Assembly: GCA_002722645.1 (NCBI GenBank)
Contig: PBML01000005.1
Coordinates: forward strand, 29,426-36,654
DNA from: Acidobacteriota bacterium
GTDB taxonomy: Bacteria > Acidobacteriota > UBA890
DNA length: 7,229 nt
Direction of reading: 5' to 3'
Shown here: in pieces, positions 1 through 6,577 of the stretch
Layout: every line of letters starts with the position of its first letter
Position numbering within the stretch: position 1 is the stretch's first letter
Translations under genes and position numbers: made by a program
Notes under the pieces: generated by a model
What the model was told of the DNA's origin: nothing
What the model saw: only the letters and a program-made list of their open reading frames with translations
Database searches by the model: none

Positions 1-206
1 TGCATCCGCTTCCACCGCGCCATGATGTCCTGGATCGTGTGATCCAAGGTGTGACCGATATGGAGAGAACCGGTCACGTTTGGTGGCGGGATCACCATTG
101 AGTAAACCGGTGCTAGCGATTCTGGATCCGGTGTTCCAACAGCGCGTTCTTCCCAGACTTTCGCCCAGCGAGGCTCGACCGATTCAGGGGCGTACCCCTT
201 CGGCAT
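1..206 (-). CDS. valS: Valyl-tRNA synthetase, N-terminal fragment (runs off the left edge)
   Basis: Class I aminoacyl-tRNA synthetase that charges tRNA-Val in the cytoplasm. Only the first 68 residues are visible. They contain the adenylate-site block PPPNVTG (residues 40-46) followed by HIGH (49-52) and then HTIQDIMARWKRM. The PPPNVTG form separates ValS from IleS and LeuS, which carry different residues there. The opening MPKGYAPESVEPRW is also typical of a ValS start. I chose ATG 206 because GAGGGA at 216-211 gives a well-spaced Shine-Dalgarno. An in-frame ATG at 248 would add 14 residues (MADQRESASFSRDE) but has no convincing ribosome site. The gene is divergent from rsmA across a short control region. 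Identity is seen directly from the motifs; the start is a judgement between two ATGs. Confidence 0.93.
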   Translation of the reverse strand, partial: MPKGYAPESVEPRWAKVWEERAVGTPDPESLAPVYSMVIPPPNVTGSLHIGHTLDHTIQDIMARWKRM

Positions 207-210
207 TTCG

Positions 211-216
211 TCCCTC
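211..216 (-). promoter_or_regulatory. Ribosome binding site that decides the valS start
   Basis: GAGGGA on the minus strand lies 4 nt before ATG 206 (its GAGG core is 6 nt before). The competing upstream ATG at 248 is preceded only by an A/T-rich stretch without a Shine-Dalgarno. This favours 206 as the start, although the site could also be chance inside a longer coding region. Confidence 0.55.
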
Positions 217-277
217 GAGAACGATGCAGATTCCCTCTGATCAGCCATTCTTAAATAAAACGGTCAAAGAAATCGGG

Positions 278-294
278 GCGCCCGAATAGGGCGC
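278..294 (-). other. GC-only hairpin in the presumed valS leader
   Basis: A perfect 6-bp inverted repeat, GCGCCC (278-283) and GGGCGC (289-294), encloses a 5-nt loop. Read on the minus strand it is followed, after a short C-rich gap, by a T-rich stretch (about 273-251) with several runs of three or four T. It lies between the candidate minus-strand promoter and the valS start, so it could act as an attenuator, a weak terminator or simple leader structure. The T-rich part is offset from the stem and interrupted, so it is not a textbook intrinsic terminator. Confidence 0.35.
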
Positions 295-342
295 GCACAG
301 GCCAGAAACAGATCTGGAGCACCAGTCCGGGAAGGAACAGGA

Positions 343-372
343 AAAGTAGCAACGCTCCCAGCTTCCTGTCAA
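343..372 (-). promoter_or_regulatory. Candidate sigma-70-type promoter for valS
   Basis: The minus strand has a perfect -35 box TTGACA at 372-367, an 18-nt spacer and TACTTT at 348-343, which keeps the key first, second and last bases of TATAAT. Transcription would begin near 336 and give valS a leader of about 130 nt. The -35 box lies only 6 bp from the -10 box of the plus-strand promoter candidate, so polymerases on the two promoters would probably exclude each other. The prediction rests on consensus matching alone. Confidence 0.4.
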
Positions 373-378
373 CGCGAC

Positions 379-384
379 TATAAT
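379..384 (+). promoter_or_regulatory. Perfect -10 box, probable leaderless promoter of rsmA
   Basis: TATAAT sits exactly 7 nt before the GTG start of rsmA. Transcription would therefore begin at about 391-392, on or next to the start codon, giving a leaderless mRNA. No Shine-Dalgarno is present before the GTG. No good -35 box is visible at 16-18 nt spacing (the region reads around TCCCAG), so recognition would rest mostly on the -10 element or need an activator. Confidence 0.5.
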
Positions 385-391
385 CGCCAGC

Positions 392-1186
392 GTGCCTGTC
401 CCTCTGCGAAGATTCAGCCAAAACTGGCTCGCCAACGACGAGCTCGCGGTCGCCCTTGTGCGTTCGATGGAGCCCCAGAGCGGTGACCACTTCCTCGAAA
501 TTGGCGGGGGAGAAGGGCGCATGACCCGTGCCTTGTTGCAACACGACGTCAGAGTAACCACGATAGAGGTTGACACGCGTTGCTGCGAAACACTTGAGGC
601 ACTCGCCCGCAACTCCGCTGGCAAACTGTCGGTAATTCATGGTGACGTTCTCGAGTACGATCCGCCAGCGTCTAGCGGGCCCGAACTACGTTTCGTCGGC
701 AACCTGCCGTACGCCATTGCCAGTCCAATCATGCGCTGGACTGTTAAGCACCATAAAATCGTTTCCGACGCTTACTATATGGTCCCAATCGATATTGCAA
801 AACGAATATTAGCGCCGGCCGGTTCCTCGGAACGGGCGCTCTTGTCTGTGCTCGTTGGCTGGTTCTTCGACGGCAAGATGATACGGCGCCTGGGCCCAGG
901 GGCTTTTCGTCCTGAGCCTAAGATCAAGTCAGCATTTGTTCGCCTACAACCACATGAACCGCCGGCCTGTACTGCGCGACAACAACATTGCCAAACCGTT
1001 GTACAGGGTAGTTTCGCACACCGACGCAAGACGTTGTTGAATTCACTGCGTCAATCTGGCTGGCAACGAGATGAAATCGAGAGGGCGTTTGCCACAATCG
1101 GTATTGACATGGGCGCAAGAGCTGAGGCACTTAGAGTAATTCAATTTGCCCGTCTGGCTGAAGAGCTGCCGGAGCTTATCCAGTGA
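392..1186 (+). CDS. rsmA: 16S rRNA dimethyladenosine transferase RsmA (KsgA)
   Basis: This SAM-dependent enzyme dimethylates two adjacent adenines near the 3' end of 16S rRNA (A1518/A1519 in E. coli numbering), a late step of 30S assembly in the cytoplasm. The 264 residues match the family length. Visible landmarks are FSQNWL at 8-13 (family RFGQxFL), SAM motif I FLEIGGGEG at 34-42, the acidic IEVD at 58-61, GD at 84-85, the catalytic NLPY at 104-107, AFRPEPKIKSAFVRL at 171-185 and the C-terminal HRRKTLLNSL at 210-219. Two places differ from the usual form: IGGGEG instead of IGPGxG, and VPIDIAKR (131-138) where QKEVAxR is common. The GTG start is fixed by the closeness of the N-terminal FSQNWL motif. 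The first downstream ATG, at codon 26, would delete that motif. The gene overlaps uppP by 4 nt. Confidence 0.95.
   Translation: MPVPLRRFSQNWLANDELAVALVRSMEPQSGDHFLEIGGGEGRMTRALLQHDVRVTTIEVDTRCCETLEALARNSAGKLSVIHGDVLEYDPPASSGPELRFVGNLPYAIASPIMRWTVKHHKIVSDAYYMVPIDIAKRILAPAGSSERALLSVLVGWFFDGKMIRRLGPGAFRPEPKIKSAFVRLQPHEPPACTARQQHCQTVVQGSFAHRRKTLLNSLRQSGWQRDEIERAFATIGIDMGARAEALRVIQFARLAEELPELIQ
1171..1174 (+). promoter_or_regulatory. Ribosome binding site of uppP inside the rsmA 3' end
   Basis: GGAG lies 8 nt before GTG 1183, within the last codons of rsmA. It supports the GTG inside the GTGA overlap as the uppP start, and suggests translation of uppP is coupled to rsmA but can also recruit ribosomes directly. 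Confidence 0.6.
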
Positions 1187-2007
1187 ACAACGCCGCCACG
1201 TCACTATCTCTTGCCTATTCGATCATCCTGGCAGTCATTCAAGGGTTAACCGAGTTTCTTCCGGTTTCGAGCAGCGGCCACCTGGCCGCGGTGCAGCTCA
1301 TCTGGCCAGCAATGCAGTCTCCTGGAGAGCTATTCGAAGTCAGCGTGCACCTGGGAACTACCGCTGCCGTGCTCTTCTACTATCGGCATTTTCTCGTCAA
1401 AATCCTAAGGGGACAACTGGACAACCGAATTGTCGATGGACTCTTTTCTCGGCAATGGACCGCCTACATCATTCTGGCTTCCATCCCGACGGCGGCTATC
1501 GGCCTTGGCTTTGAAAACTTAATCCGTGGTGCGTTTCAACGCCTGGATCTCATCGCCCTGTGCTTAGCACTATCCGGGGTCGTCCTGATGGCAACCAGCT
1601 TCGTGCCACGCCGCGAACACACCATCACTCCATTGCTCGCCATCGCCATCGGGACAATCCAGGGTGCAGCGATGCTCCCTGGCATTTCACGCTCTGGTCT
1701 CACCATTTCTCTCGCCTTGTTATTTGGCATTGCGCACCGACAGGCGGTGATTTTTTCTTTTTTGCTTTCTGTTCCGGCGATTCTCGGTGCAACTTTGATT
1801 GTTAGCCTGAATCCGCATGGAACCACCATCGGCACGGAGATCTTGTTCACTAACCTTGCCTTTGCTACGCTCTCGGCTGGGGCGATTGGATACATTTGCA
1901 TTGGACTTGTGCACCGTGCCACCTCGGAAAAGTGGTGGCATCGATTCGCTTGGTATCTATGGGCGTTGTCATCGGTGCTCGCGTGGCTCGCGCTGGGGAG
2001 TTCCTGA
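1183..2007 (+). CDS. uppP: Undecaprenyl-diphosphatase UppP (BacA family)
   Basis: Integral membrane enzyme that removes one phosphate from undecaprenyl pyrophosphate, recycling the lipid carrier for peptidoglycan and other envelope polymers. In other bacteria extra copies raise bacitracin tolerance. The 274 residues fit the family. The first signature is QGLTEFLPVSSSGH (20-33), giving the (E/Q)xxxE motif as Q20 and E24, the serine cluster 29-31 and H33. FEVSVHLGTTAAV (51-63) follows. The second signature is PGISRSGLT (166-174) with the catalytic arginine R170, then HRQAVIFSFLLSVPAILGA (185-203). Most of the rest is hydrophobic and would form about eight membrane segments. Start GTG 1183 shares GTGA with the rsmA stop, so the two genes are almost certainly co-transcribed. 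A T6-C-T6 run at 1751-1763 encodes part of a membrane segment. Confidence 0.96.
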   Translation: MNNAATSLSLAYSIILAVIQGLTEFLPVSSSGHLAAVQLIWPAMQSPGELFEVSVHLGTTAAVLFYYRHFLVKILRGQLDNRIVDGLFSRQWTAYIILASIPTAAIGLGFENLIRGAFQRLDLIALCLALSGVVLMATSFVPRREHTITPLLAIAIGTIQGAAMLPGISRSGLTISLALLFGIAHRQAVIFSFLLSVPAILGATLIVSLNPHGTTIGTEILFTNLAFATLSAGAIGYICIGLVHRATSEKWWHRFAWYLWALSSVLAWLALGSS

Positions 2008-2064
2008 GAGAACCCTGGGAGGCGCTGAACCAAGGTGCGAGCTTCGCCTAGGAGTCATAACACC

Positions 2065-2070
2065 AGAGGT
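2065..2070 (+). promoter_or_regulatory. Ribosome binding site that decides the ftsK start
   Basis: AGAGGT with its GAGG core at 2066-2069 lies 7 nt before GTG 2077. An in-frame GTG at 2035 would lengthen the protein by 14 residues, but its nearest purine-rich site (GGGAGG, 2017-2022) is 12 nt away. The downstream GTG also begins a basic ARKRKR stretch, as is common at FtsK N-termini. Confidence 0.7.
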
Positions 2071-2076
2071 TTTAAA

Positions 2077-4488
2077 GTGGCTCGCAAACGCAAGCGCCCC
2101 GCTTCGCAGGCCCGTTTCCGCGACGAATCTATTGGCTTCGCCTGCATGGCAGCCGCCATCCTTATAGCAGCGGCTTTATCCTCATATACGGCTACGGACC
2201 CCAATCCATTCGATTTCGCAGCTGACAGCCCAATCCAGAACTGGGCCGGGCCGGTCGGGGCGACGATAGCAGCGGTCGCGTTTCAGATGGTGGGGCTTGG
2301 CGCCTGGTTGTGCACATTCGCCCTCGCAGTGGTGGGATGGAATCGTATCCGGCATCGCAGAATCGAGTCGCCGTTCACTAAAGCCCTGGGCACCATCACA
2401 TTGACCATCTCAGTGTGTGGCCTAGCTACCATAAGCATCGGCACAATCAGCTACGGTGGTGGCGGGTTCCCTGCTGGTGGCATCGTAGGGTCACTGACTG
2501 CAACGGCCTTGTTGTCGATGTTCGGCCCTGTCGGTGGCCCCCTTGTCTGCGTTACCACGGCATTGTTGGCGGTCATCGCAGCAACGAGCCTGTCACTTGA
2601 AGTCATGATGATGGCGGCATGGAGGGGACTGATGAGTACCCTCCGTCGCATGCGTACTAGCTTCGCTCGCACCCGTGAACGCCGCCGTAAAGCTAAGGCG
2701 CGACGGGCGGTCATTGACAAGCACGCCGCGCACGCGAACGTTAAGAAAACGGGCGTGCTCTCAGGCAAGAAAGCCCCCGAGATACCAAAAACGAGTGGCT
2801 CGGTGCTGAAAGTGAAGGTTCCAGTCACTCTCACACGGTCTGACGCAGAACTTCCGGAGGTGATGGTCACCCCAGCGGTTGAACAAACATCCCCGACCAA
2901 GCCACGCGAGAAGCTGAAACCACCGCCAGGCCCCGATCCTCTACCTTTCGAGCAACCAGCGGGGCCAGGTGGTTCATACGCGTTGCCAGAAGTTGACCTG
3001 CTCGATCTGCCGTCCCCACACGAAGAGATCGACGAAGCAGAATTCGTCGAAAAAGCAAAAGCGATCTCCAGTAAGAGTGCCGAGTTTAAGGTGGCTGGCG
3101 AAGTTGTGGCAATCCACCCCGGTCCGGTGGTCACAACCTATGAGTTTCAACCAGCAGCCGGCGTGAAGTACAGTCAGATCGTCAACCTCAGCGAAGATCT
3201 CAGTCTCGCGCTCCGAGCGGAAAGCGTTCGCATAGCGCGGCTACCGGGCAAGTCTACAGTTGGCATCGAAGCCCCGAACAGCACCCGCAAGGTTATTCGC
3301 CTTCGCGAGATCTTTGAGTCCAAACAATTTCAAAAGTCCCACTCAAAGCTAAGCTTGGCAATCGGTAAGGAGATCCACGGAGAGAACGTTGTCGCCGACC
3401 TTGCTCGTGCGCCACACCTACTAATCGCCGGCACAACAGGTTCAGGTAAAAGCGTGGCACTGAACTCGATGCTGCTGAGCCTTCTTTACAAAGCGTCTCC
3501 AGACGAAGTGAAACTCGTACTCGTAGATCCCAAGCGTCTCGAATTCGGCCTTTACGAAGACCTCCCTCACCTCTTGACACCGGTAGTGCTCGACGCCGAT
3601 CGGGCCGCTAATGCGCTCGGCTGGGCTGTACGCGAGATGGACAAGCGCTACCGAAGGCTAGCTGAATTCGGCGTCCGCAACATTGAGCAGTTCAACATAA
3701 TGTTGCAGCGTGGCGAGGAAGAGCTACTCGACAGAGCGGCAAAGTCCCATCATGCTGCCACAGGTGCAGGCTTTGCTCCCTCAGAACTCAAGCCACTCCC
3801 CTACCTCGTCGTCGTCATCGATGAGCTCGCCGACTTGATGCTGCGCGCGTCAGCATCGGTCGAAGTTTGCATCATGCGCCTGGCGCAGATGGCGCGCGCT
3901 GTCGGTATTCATATGATCCTTGCCACTCAGCGGCCATCGGTTGACGTCATTACTGGAACGATCAAGAACAACTTGCCAGCGCGTATCTCTTTCCGCGTTG
4001 CGTCCAAGACCGACTCACGAGTCATCCTTGATTCACACGGCGCCGAAAACCTACTCGGCAAAGGAGATATGCTGTTCCTGGCTCCCGGTACCTCGCGTTT
4101 ACAACGCGTACATGGCGCCTATGTTGACGATGGTGAAGTTCGCGCAGTAGTCGACTTCTGGCGTAACCAGGCACGACCGCAATACGCGCAGGAAGTCACA
4201 CTCCCACCACCGGAAGGAACGGGGCCAAAGAACGCCGACAAACCTTCGAATAACCGCGACGAATACTTCGAAGAAGCCCTCCGCCTGGTCGTCGGGGCTG
4301 GTGAAGCTTCAATCTCAAACATCCAGCGAAAGTTGCGCCTCGGGTATGCTCGCGCCGGCCGTATCGTCGATATGATGGAGGCGGACGGCCTGGTTGGCCC
4401 ACCCCAAGGATCAAAGCCTCGGCGCTTGTTGGTCGATGCCGCTTACATCGTCGAAAAATACGGCAGTGTGCCATCGCCGCCACAATAA
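2077..4488 (+). CDS. ftsK: DNA translocase FtsK
   Basis: Septum-anchored ATP-driven DNA pump that clears and aligns chromosome ends at division and activates XerCD recombination at dif. The 803 residues show all parts. A basic N-terminus is followed by four or five hydrophobic segments (about 18-38, 60-88, 103-125 and 132-172). A positively charged then proline-rich linker spans about 185-315 and is short compared with E. coli FtsK. The alpha/beta motor runs from about 320 to 700, with Walker A GTTGSGKS at 452-459 and Walker B LVVVIDE at 577-583, plus LATQRPSVDVITG (615-627). The DNA-reading gamma winged helix is at about 728-790, including LRLGYARAGRIVDMMEADG (753-771). Start GTG 2077 is preferred over GTG 2035 because of its Shine-Dalgarno. 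The gene follows uppP after 69 nt with no clear promoter, so it is probably in the same transcript. SpoIIIE is the same family, but nothing here suggests sporulation. Confidence 0.96.
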   Translation: MARKRKRPASQARFRDESIGFACMAAAILIAAALSSYTATDPNPFDFAADSPIQNWAGPVGATIAAVAFQMVGLGAWLCTFALAVVGWNRIRHRRIESPFTKALGTITLTISVCGLATISIGTISYGGGGFPAGGIVGSLTATALLSMFGPVGGPLVCVTTALLAVIAATSLSLEVMMMAAWRGLMSTLRRMRTSFARTRERRRKAKARRAVIDKHAAHANVKKTGVLSGKKAPEIPKTSGSVLKVKVPVTLTRSDAELPEVMVTPAVEQTSPTKPREKLKPPPGPDPLPFEQPAGPGGSYALPEVDLLDLPSPHEEIDEAEFVEKAKAISSKSAEFKVAGEVVAIHPGPVVTTYEFQPAAGVKYSQIVNLSEDLSLALRAESVRIARLPGKSTVGIEAPNSTRKVIRLREIFESKQFQKSHSKLSLAIGKEIHGENVVADLARAPHLLIAGTTGSGKSVALNSMLLSLLYKASPDEVKLVLVDPKRLEFGLYEDLPHLLTPVVLDADRAANALGWAVREMDKRYRRLAEFGVRNIEQFNIMLQRGEEELLDRAAKSHHAATGAGFAPSELKPLPYLVVVIDELADLMLRASASVEVCIMRLAQMARAVGIHMILATQRPSVDVITGTIKNNLPARISFRVASKTDSRVILDSHGAENLLGKGDMLFLAPGTSRLQRVHGAYVDDGEVRAVVDFWRNQARPQYAQEVTLPPPEGTGPKNADKPSNNRDEYFEEALRLVVGAGEASISNIQRKLRLGYARAGRIVDMMEADGLVGPPQGSKPRRLLVDAAYIVEKYGSVPSPPQ

Positions 4489-4501
4489 AGACTCGAAAGT
4501 C

Positions 4502-4551
4502 GACCGATGCTGATGGGGTTTCGCATTAACGCTCCCACGGTGTCATCGGTC
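4502..4551. terminator. Inverted repeat between convergent ftsK and argS, possible bidirectional terminator
   Basis: GACCGATG (4502-4509) and CATCGGTC (4544-4551) form a perfect 8-bp inverted repeat separated by 34 nt. A smaller pairing, TGGG (4514-4517) with CCCA (4534-4537), sits inside. It fills much of the 82-bp gap between two converging genes, where transcription from both sides must stop. Neither side has a real T-run directly after the stem, so this is not a canonical intrinsic terminator. A separate 4-bp stem GACT/AGTC (4490-4501) is too weak to count. Confidence 0.3.
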
Positions 4552-4570
4552 TTGTACATCACCCAACTAC

Positions 4571-6577
4571 CTACATTCGCTCCGGCAGAGGTATGCCCAG
4601 TAGACTCAGGACCTCGCTGAAGTGCAGTCGGAAAACGTGCGCCAAGAGAATTCTGAGTGCACGCTTAGCTTCATTTTCCTCCTTAAGAATTGGGTACCGA
4701 TGGTAGAAGTGGTTGAACGCCTGGGCGAGACCAAAAGCGTGCTTCGCAAGCGTTGAAATTTCCAAGTTCGTCACTGTCTGCTCGATAACATACTCGAGTC
4801 GCATAAGCTGAACTATCAGGTTCCACAACTCCGAAGCTTCCTTCCCAACAAGCTCGGAGCCCAACCGTCCAGCGGCAAGCATTGATCGCGCTTCGCTAAC
4901 GACCTCTTCCTCACTCTTTCCCCAGCGCTCTTCGAGCTTGGCAAAGATGCTATGCGCCCGGACTCCTGCGTACTGGAGATATGGACCGGTCTCACCTTCG
5001 AAGCTCAGCGCTTCTTCGAGGTCAAAGGCAATCACCTTGTTACGAGAAAATTTGACCAGGAAGTAGCGCAACGCTCCAACGGCGATCTGGCGGCCTAATT
5101 CGTCGACCTCAGCTGCATCAAGCTCAGGATTGCGTTTGGCGACCTCGGTTGCACCCCGTTTCTCAAGAACGTTGAGAAGGTCGTCAGCTTTGACACCATA
5201 GCCCCGGCGCCCTGACATTTCGATATAAGCCTTACGCTGGTCGTCTTGCGCCACCGGGATACCTAAGGTTTCTGCGGTGCGCGGTGTCAATGCCACCATC
5301 TCGTAGGAGAAATGAGTGTGCGAGACTTCGATCTGTGAATCTCTAGTTAAGGCGGCCAACGCGACGCCAACGATTTGTTGCAGATACGACTGACGCACGT
5401 CGATAACATTGAAGCCCGATCTTGCGCCACCAAAGCGACCAGGCATCGAACGGGCATTAGCACTTCCCGGACGGGCGCTCCGGTAGGCAACATGCGTATC
5501 TGGAATCTCCGCATAATTCTCATAAGCAAATACGTCGTCGAGCAAGCCATATTTCCACATGTGGTAGGCAATGTCCTTGGCCACGTATGTCGCAGCGCCG
5601 TTGGAACGCACTAGCACCTTGTCCGGTTCCTCGAGATCCTCGAAACCTGGTAGGCCTTCAAGACGCATCATCCAGCAGCCGTCGTGTTTGCCACCATCAG
5701 CGAAATAGACACAGTCACTCGTACTCAGTTGCTCAAGAGCAGCCGCCCACAGTTCAAGTCCCACGACGTCACCTTCTCGAACCAAGAGGTCATAACGGAT
5801 GCCAAGGCGTTCCATTGTGGCAATATGGCAACTGGTAATTCGGTCGGCGATGATGGCACCTAACTCAGCTTCGGGGCCACTCTGACGCTCAAGTGACAGC
5901 AAAACCTCACGTCGCCGTGCTTGCAGAACCTCATTGTTCTCAAGAAGCTCGGTAACCTCGGTGTACAGATCCCAGCAGGCATAATCGAAAGGGTCGGGAA
6001 GAGCTGCAACGGCCTCAGCGTCCAGACCACGGATCTCTGCAAAACCGAGTACGACATCCGCGACCTGCACGCCGGTGTCATCGATATAGTTCTGAACTTC
6101 AACATCAATCCCCTGACTACGAACTACACGGGCCAAAGTGTCGCCGAGGCAAGCATTGCGCAGGTGGCCAATGTGCGCCGCTTTGTTGGGGTTTATGCTC
6201 GTGTGCTCAACGATCTGTTTTATGTCGACACTGGACGGAAGCCGCTGGTCATCGGAGACACTACCCAGTGTGTCAAGGATTTGATCGAATACCCATCCGC
6301 GGTCAAAGAAGGCGTTCAAATACCCGGGGCCGGCGATTTGCCAGCGACTCACACCGGCTACCGGGTTCGCTTCAAGCCACTCAAGCAGTTCCTCTGCAAG
6401 CTGACGTGGCGGGCGACCAAGGCTACGGCCAAGCTCGAGTGCAACAGGGATTGCCAGGTCGCCAAACTCAGGCCTCGGTGGATCCTCGACAGATGGAATG
6501 TCGATAGTTTCACCGGTCACTTCGGCAACCGCTTTCACCACCGCCGCAGCAACTACCCGCCTAAGGTCGACAATCAT
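4571..6577 (-). CDS. argS: Arginyl-tRNA synthetase
   Basis: Class I synthetase that charges tRNA-Arg in the cytoplasm; like GlnRS and GluRS it needs tRNA bound to activate its amino acid. An N-terminal tRNA-binding domain spans about 1-115, with FGDLAIPVALELG at 38-50. The catalytic core has NPNKAAHIGHLRN (129-141), with HIGH at 135-138 and the lysine K132 that in ArgRS stands in for a degenerate KMSKS. LVRSNGAATYVAKDIAYH (322-339) follows, and the KMSKS-equivalent is EMSGRRG (453-459) leading into GVKADDLL. The DALR anticodon-binding domain spans about 535-668 and ends LLGIPLPERM. At 668 residues it is longer than E. coli ArgS (577); part of the difference is an insertion at about 350-395. 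The ATG overlaps the rnhB stop in ATGA, so the two are translationally coupled and share a transcript. No strong Shine-Dalgarno is seen. Confidence 0.97.
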   Translation of the reverse strand: MIVDLRRVVAAAVVKAVAEVTGETIDIPSVEDPPRPEFGDLAIPVALELGRSLGRPPRQLAEELLEWLEANPVAGVSRWQIAGPGYLNAFFDRGWVFDQILDTLGSVSDDQRLPSSVDIKQIVEHTSINPNKAAHIGHLRNACLGDTLARVVRSQGIDVEVQNYIDDTGVQVADVVLGFAEIRGLDAEAVAALPDPFDYACWDLYTEVTELLENNEVLQARRREVLLSLERQSGPEAELGAIIADRITSCHIATMERLGIRYDLLVREGDVVGLELWAAALEQLSTSDCVYFADGGKHDGCWMMRLEGLPGFEDLEEPDKVLVRSNGAATYVAKDIAYHMWKYGLLDDVFAYENYAEIPDTHVAYRSARPGSANARSMPGRFGGARSGFNVIDVRQSYLQQIVGVALAALTRDSQIEVSHTHFSYEMVALTPRTAETLGIPVAQDDQRKAYIEMSGRRGYGVKADDLLNVLEKRGATEVAKRNPELDAAEVDELGRQIAVGALRYFLVKFSRNKVIAFDLEEALSFEGETGPYLQYAGVRAHSIFAKLEERWGKSEEEVVSEARSMLAAGRLGSELVGKEASELWNLIVQLMRLEYVIEQTVTNLEISTLAKHAFGLAQAFNHFYHRYPILKEENEAKRALRILLAHVFRLHFSEVLSLLGIPLPERM

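Noticed and set aside
251..640. Minus-strand open frame whose last 33-44 codons encode a hydrophobic peptide ending FGRPDFFDRFI just before valS
   Set aside because: Most of it is antisense to rsmA. The non-overlapping part has only TTG or GTG starts with weak ribosome sites, and the candidate -10 box falls at its start. Not supportable as a gene.
1751..1763. T6-C-T6 run within uppP, possible slippage site
   Set aside because: The reading frame is intact on both sides, and downstream UppP signatures are in frame, so there is no evidence of programmed or accidental frameshifting.
2008..2076. Possible separate promoter or structure between uppP and ftsK
   Set aside because: Only a short imperfect stem around 2033-2050 and no paired -35/-10 boxes. 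I see nothing beyond the ftsK ribosome site.
2035..2076. Upstream GTG start for ftsK at 2035
   Set aside because: Its purine-rich site is 12 nt away, while GTG 2077 has a well-placed AGAGGT and begins a typical ARKRKR N-terminus.
2451..3134. Minus-strand open frame of 227 codons
   Set aside because: Antisense to the membrane and linker region of ftsK. Low-complexity Gly/Ser/Pro composition mirrors the linker, with no domain or ribosome site.
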